Origin: Actinoallomurus sp048498315
GTDB taxonomy: Bacteria; Actinomycetota; Actinomycetes; Streptosporangiales; Streptosporangiaceae
Reading direction: 5' to 3'
Length of the DNA: 22,538 nt
NCBI GenBank assembly: GCA_048498315.1
Contig: JBEHYF010000085.1
Span: forward strand, 1 to 22,538
Position 1 is the first letter of the stretch; the number at the start of each line of letters is the position of its first letter. The notes under the pieces were generated by a model. It was not told the origin of the DNA. It saw only the letters and a list, made by a program, of their open reading frames with translations, and searched no databases. Positions 20,976 through 22,538 of this stretch are shown one piece after another. A program made the position numbers and the translations under genes.

Positions 20976-22364
20976 TCAGCCCGGGCGGCGGGTGAGGCGC
21001 ATCGGGAGCCGGCGGCCGGGCCGGAGGGTGACCCCGGTCACCGGCGCGGGCACCGGGCCGGTCAGGTCGAACCGGTACCTGCGGGCGATGGTGGCGAGCA
21101 CGATCGCGGCCTCCTGCCGCGCGAATCCCGCACCCACGCACGCCCGCCGCCCGCCCCCGAAGGGGATGTAGGCGTACCGGTGCCGCTCCTGCCCGGTGAG
21201 GAACCGCCCCGGGTCGAAGCCCTCCGGGTTGGTCCACACGCGCGGGTTGCGGTGGACGAGGAACGGCGGCGTGGTGACGGTGCTGCCGACCGGAACGCGC
21301 ACGCCGTCGATGTCGTCGTCGCCGACGGCGTCCCGCTCGATGGTCCACGCGGGCGGGTACAGCCGCATGGCCTCGCTGATCACGGCGTTTGTCCAGGTGA
21401 GCTTGTCGATGTCGTCGGCGCCGAGCTCTTCGGGCGCGGCGTCGACCTCCTGCTCCAGGCGCTCGCGCGCGGCGGGGTGCGCCGACAGCAGCGCGAAAGT
21501 CCAGCCGAGGGCGACGGCGGTGGTCTCGTGTCCGGCGAGCATGAAGGTCGTGGCCTCGTCGCGGATCTCCTCGTCGGTCAGCGGCGAGCCGTCGGCGTCC
21601 CGCGCGGTCATCAGCAGGCCGATCAGGTCGTCGCCGGGTTCGGCGGCGGCGCGCCGCTCGGCGATGAGGCGGCGGACCGGCGCGTCGATGGCCGGAACGG
21701 TGCCCCAGAAGCCGTTCGTGAGCCGGACGATCCGCCGCGTGCCGGTGTCGGTCCACAACCAGGGGAAGAACGTCGCCAGCGACATGCCGGTCTGCGCGCG
21801 GCGCATGGCCGGTGCCAGGCGGGTGATGTCGGCGCCGAACACGCTGCGCGGCCCGCCGCCGCCCGGCGTCGCCTCCCGGGCCGCGGCGCCGGTGCCGAAG
21901 AGGGCGCGGCCGACCACGTCGAGGGTGAGCGCGCTCATCGCGGCGGCGACGTCCACGACGGCCCCGTCCGGCCGCCGGTCCCACTCCGCGATGGCGTCCC
22001 GAGCGGCGGCGGCCATCAGCGGCGCGAACGCCGCCACCTGCCGTCGCGAGAACATCGGCTGGATCACCCGGCGGTGCCGGCGCCAAGTAACGCCCTCGCT
22101 GGTGACCAGACCGTCGCCGAGGATGGCGCGCAGCGGCCGGTAGGTGAACGCCTTGACGTAGTTGTCCTGGTTCCGGGCGAGCACGTGCTCGACGTCCTCG
22201 GGACGGGTGAGGACGAACAGGCGCCGTCCCGGCGAGTACTGCATCTCGACCGTCTCGCCGTAGGCCGCGAGGGCGCGGAAGCTGTCGAGGGGGTGGACGG
22301 CGAAACCGGCGAGGATGCGGGCGGCCGCCCGGCCTCGGGGACCTGGTGCGGTGTAGGGCTTCAT
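20976..22364 (-). CDS. Cytochrome P450
   Basis: A 462-residue soluble P450 mono-oxygenase. All hallmarks are present: C-helix WRRHRR (94-99), I-helix oxygen-activation motif AGHETT (277-282), K-helix EAMR (Glu331, Arg334), the RF motif in PEGFDPGRF (380-388) and the heme loop FGGGRRACVG (402-411) with Cys409 as thiolate ligand. The I-helix GHETT, the LYPPAW segment and length resemble the eukaryotic-like bacterial P450s such as pentalenene oxygenase, more than the shorter (about 400) class I Streptomyces enzymes. The substrate is unknown and no redox partner (ferredoxin or reductase) gene is in the window. ATG 22364 has no strong ribosome site; CACGAT six bases upstream may be a weak leaderless -10. 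It is divergent from the arginine deiminase gene. Confidence 0.94.
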   Translation of the reverse strand: MKPYTAPGPRGRAAARILAGFAVHPLDSFRALAAYGETVEMQYSPGRRLFVLTRPEDVEHVLARNQDNYVKAFTYRPLRAILGDGLVTSEGVTWRRHRRVIQPMFSRRQVAAFAPLMAAAARDAIAEWDRRPDGAVVDVAAAMSALTLDVVGRALFGTGAAAREATPGGGGPRSVFGADITRLAPAMRRAQTGMSLATFFPWLWTDTGTRRIVRLTNGFWGTVPAIDAPVRRLIAERRAAAEPGDDLIGLLMTARDADGSPLTDEEIRDEATTFMLAGHETTAVALGWTFALLSAHPAARERLEQEVDAAPEELGADDIDKLTWTNAVISEAMRLYPPAWTIERDAVGDDDIDGVRVPVGSTVTTPPFLVHRNPRVWTNPEGFDPGRFLTGQERHRYAYIPFGGGRRACVGAGFARQEAAIVLATIARRYRFDLTGPVPAPVTGVTLRPGRRLPMRLTRRPG

Positions 22365-22454
22365 GCGTCCATCGTGCCGCGCGGGCCATATCCGATTGAT
22401 GCCTATTTGGCGGTCTGTATCCGGTGTGGCGGTGCCCGATGCGCGGCGTCCTAT

Positions 22455-22467
22455 TAAGCTCCCTCAT
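22455..22467 (+). promoter_or_regulatory. -10 of a leaderless arginine deiminase transcript
   Basis: TAAGCT (22455-22460) is followed by seven bases and GTG 22468. An overlapping TATTAA (22452-22457) is an alternative -10. No ribosome site and no clear -35 are seen. Confidence 0.45.
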
Positions 22468-22538
22468 GTGACGCACGTGCACCGGGTCGACAGCGAAGTC
22501 GGCCGCCTCCGTACCGTCCTCCTGCACCGCCCCGGCCC
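22468..22538 (+). CDS. arcA: Arginine deiminase, N-terminal 23 codons (cut by window end)
   Basis: From GTG 22468 the frame reads (M)THVHRVDSEVGRLRTVLL followed by HRPG and runs off the window. This is the characteristic opening of arginine deiminase, where the V-SE-G-L--V--HRPG strand forms the start of the catalytic fold. The enzyme hydrolyses arginine to citrulline and ammonia in the arginine deiminase pathway. The ATG two bases earlier (22466) is followed immediately by TGA, so GTG is the start. The gene is divergent from the P450 gene. Only the first 5% or so of the protein is visible, and completeness cannot be judged. Confidence 0.8.
   Translation, partial: MTHVHRVDSEVGRLRTVLLHRPG

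Noticed and set aside
20763..22457. 564-aa plus-strand ORF opposite the P450
   Set aside because: Shadow frame; the P450 on the other strand has every family motif.

Overview
This is chromosomal DNA from a high-GC actinomycete. Codons end almost always in G or C. There is a bacterial proteasome activator (Bpa), an EspI-like MinD-type ATPase with a Pro/Gly/Tyr-rich tail, an MptB-like mannosyltransferase and a DUF4446 protein. I infer a relative of the Streptosporangiales/Thermomonosporaceae; the sequence does not fix the genus. There is no CRISPR array, transposase, prophage or plasmid function, so this is mostly core genome with some decayed or rearranged spots.

Layout. (1) 1-1429: wrbA-type quinone reductase (-) and a divergent MarR regulator (+) share back-to-back promoters built on one palindrome; a coding-like remnant lies between them. 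(2) 1598-3443: a three-helix membrane protein (-), an M15 peptidase lipoprotein (+), a 53-aa membrane protein (-) and a 54-aa ORF (+) that ends in a large inverted repeat. (3) 3524-3695: tRNA-Ser(UGA) followed by nested hairpins. (4) 3731-7257: the EspI-like ATPase (-), divergent from a qor-bpa operon (+). (5) 7258-9005: a decapitated HAD phosphatase among degenerate repeats, then prephenate dehydratase (-). (6) 9297-16121: an envelope-glycan block with DUF4446, a GT87-like mannosyltransferase, a phosphatase-like membrane protein, an MptB-like transferase, a GT2 enzyme and an STAS anti-anti-sigma factor. (7) 16479-18435: a small Cys-rich protein (+) convergent with a secreted seven-repeat FG-GAP propeller (-). 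(8) 18551-18841: a repeat- and DnaA-box-like region upstream of a 55-aa membrane protein. (9) 19143-22538: an acyl-CoA synthetase (+), a convergent cytochrome P450 (-) and the first codons of an arginine deiminase (+).

Many genes show the same start layout: a TANNNT-like -10 hexamer, six or seven bases, then ATG or GTG, with no Shine-Dalgarno. This points to widespread leaderless mRNAs, and it was used to choose several starts (STAS, GT2, the 54-aa ORF, arginine deiminase).

The best candidate for a joint system is the glycan block: a GT2 enzyme that may make a lipid-linked sugar donor, two GT-C transferases that could use such donors outside the membrane, and a phosphatase-like membrane protein. 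The most unusual local structures are the inverted repeats flanking tRNA-Ser, the truncated HAD gene, the antisense overlap of two membrane-protein genes and the DnaA-box-like cluster. I found no clear defence or mobile system.
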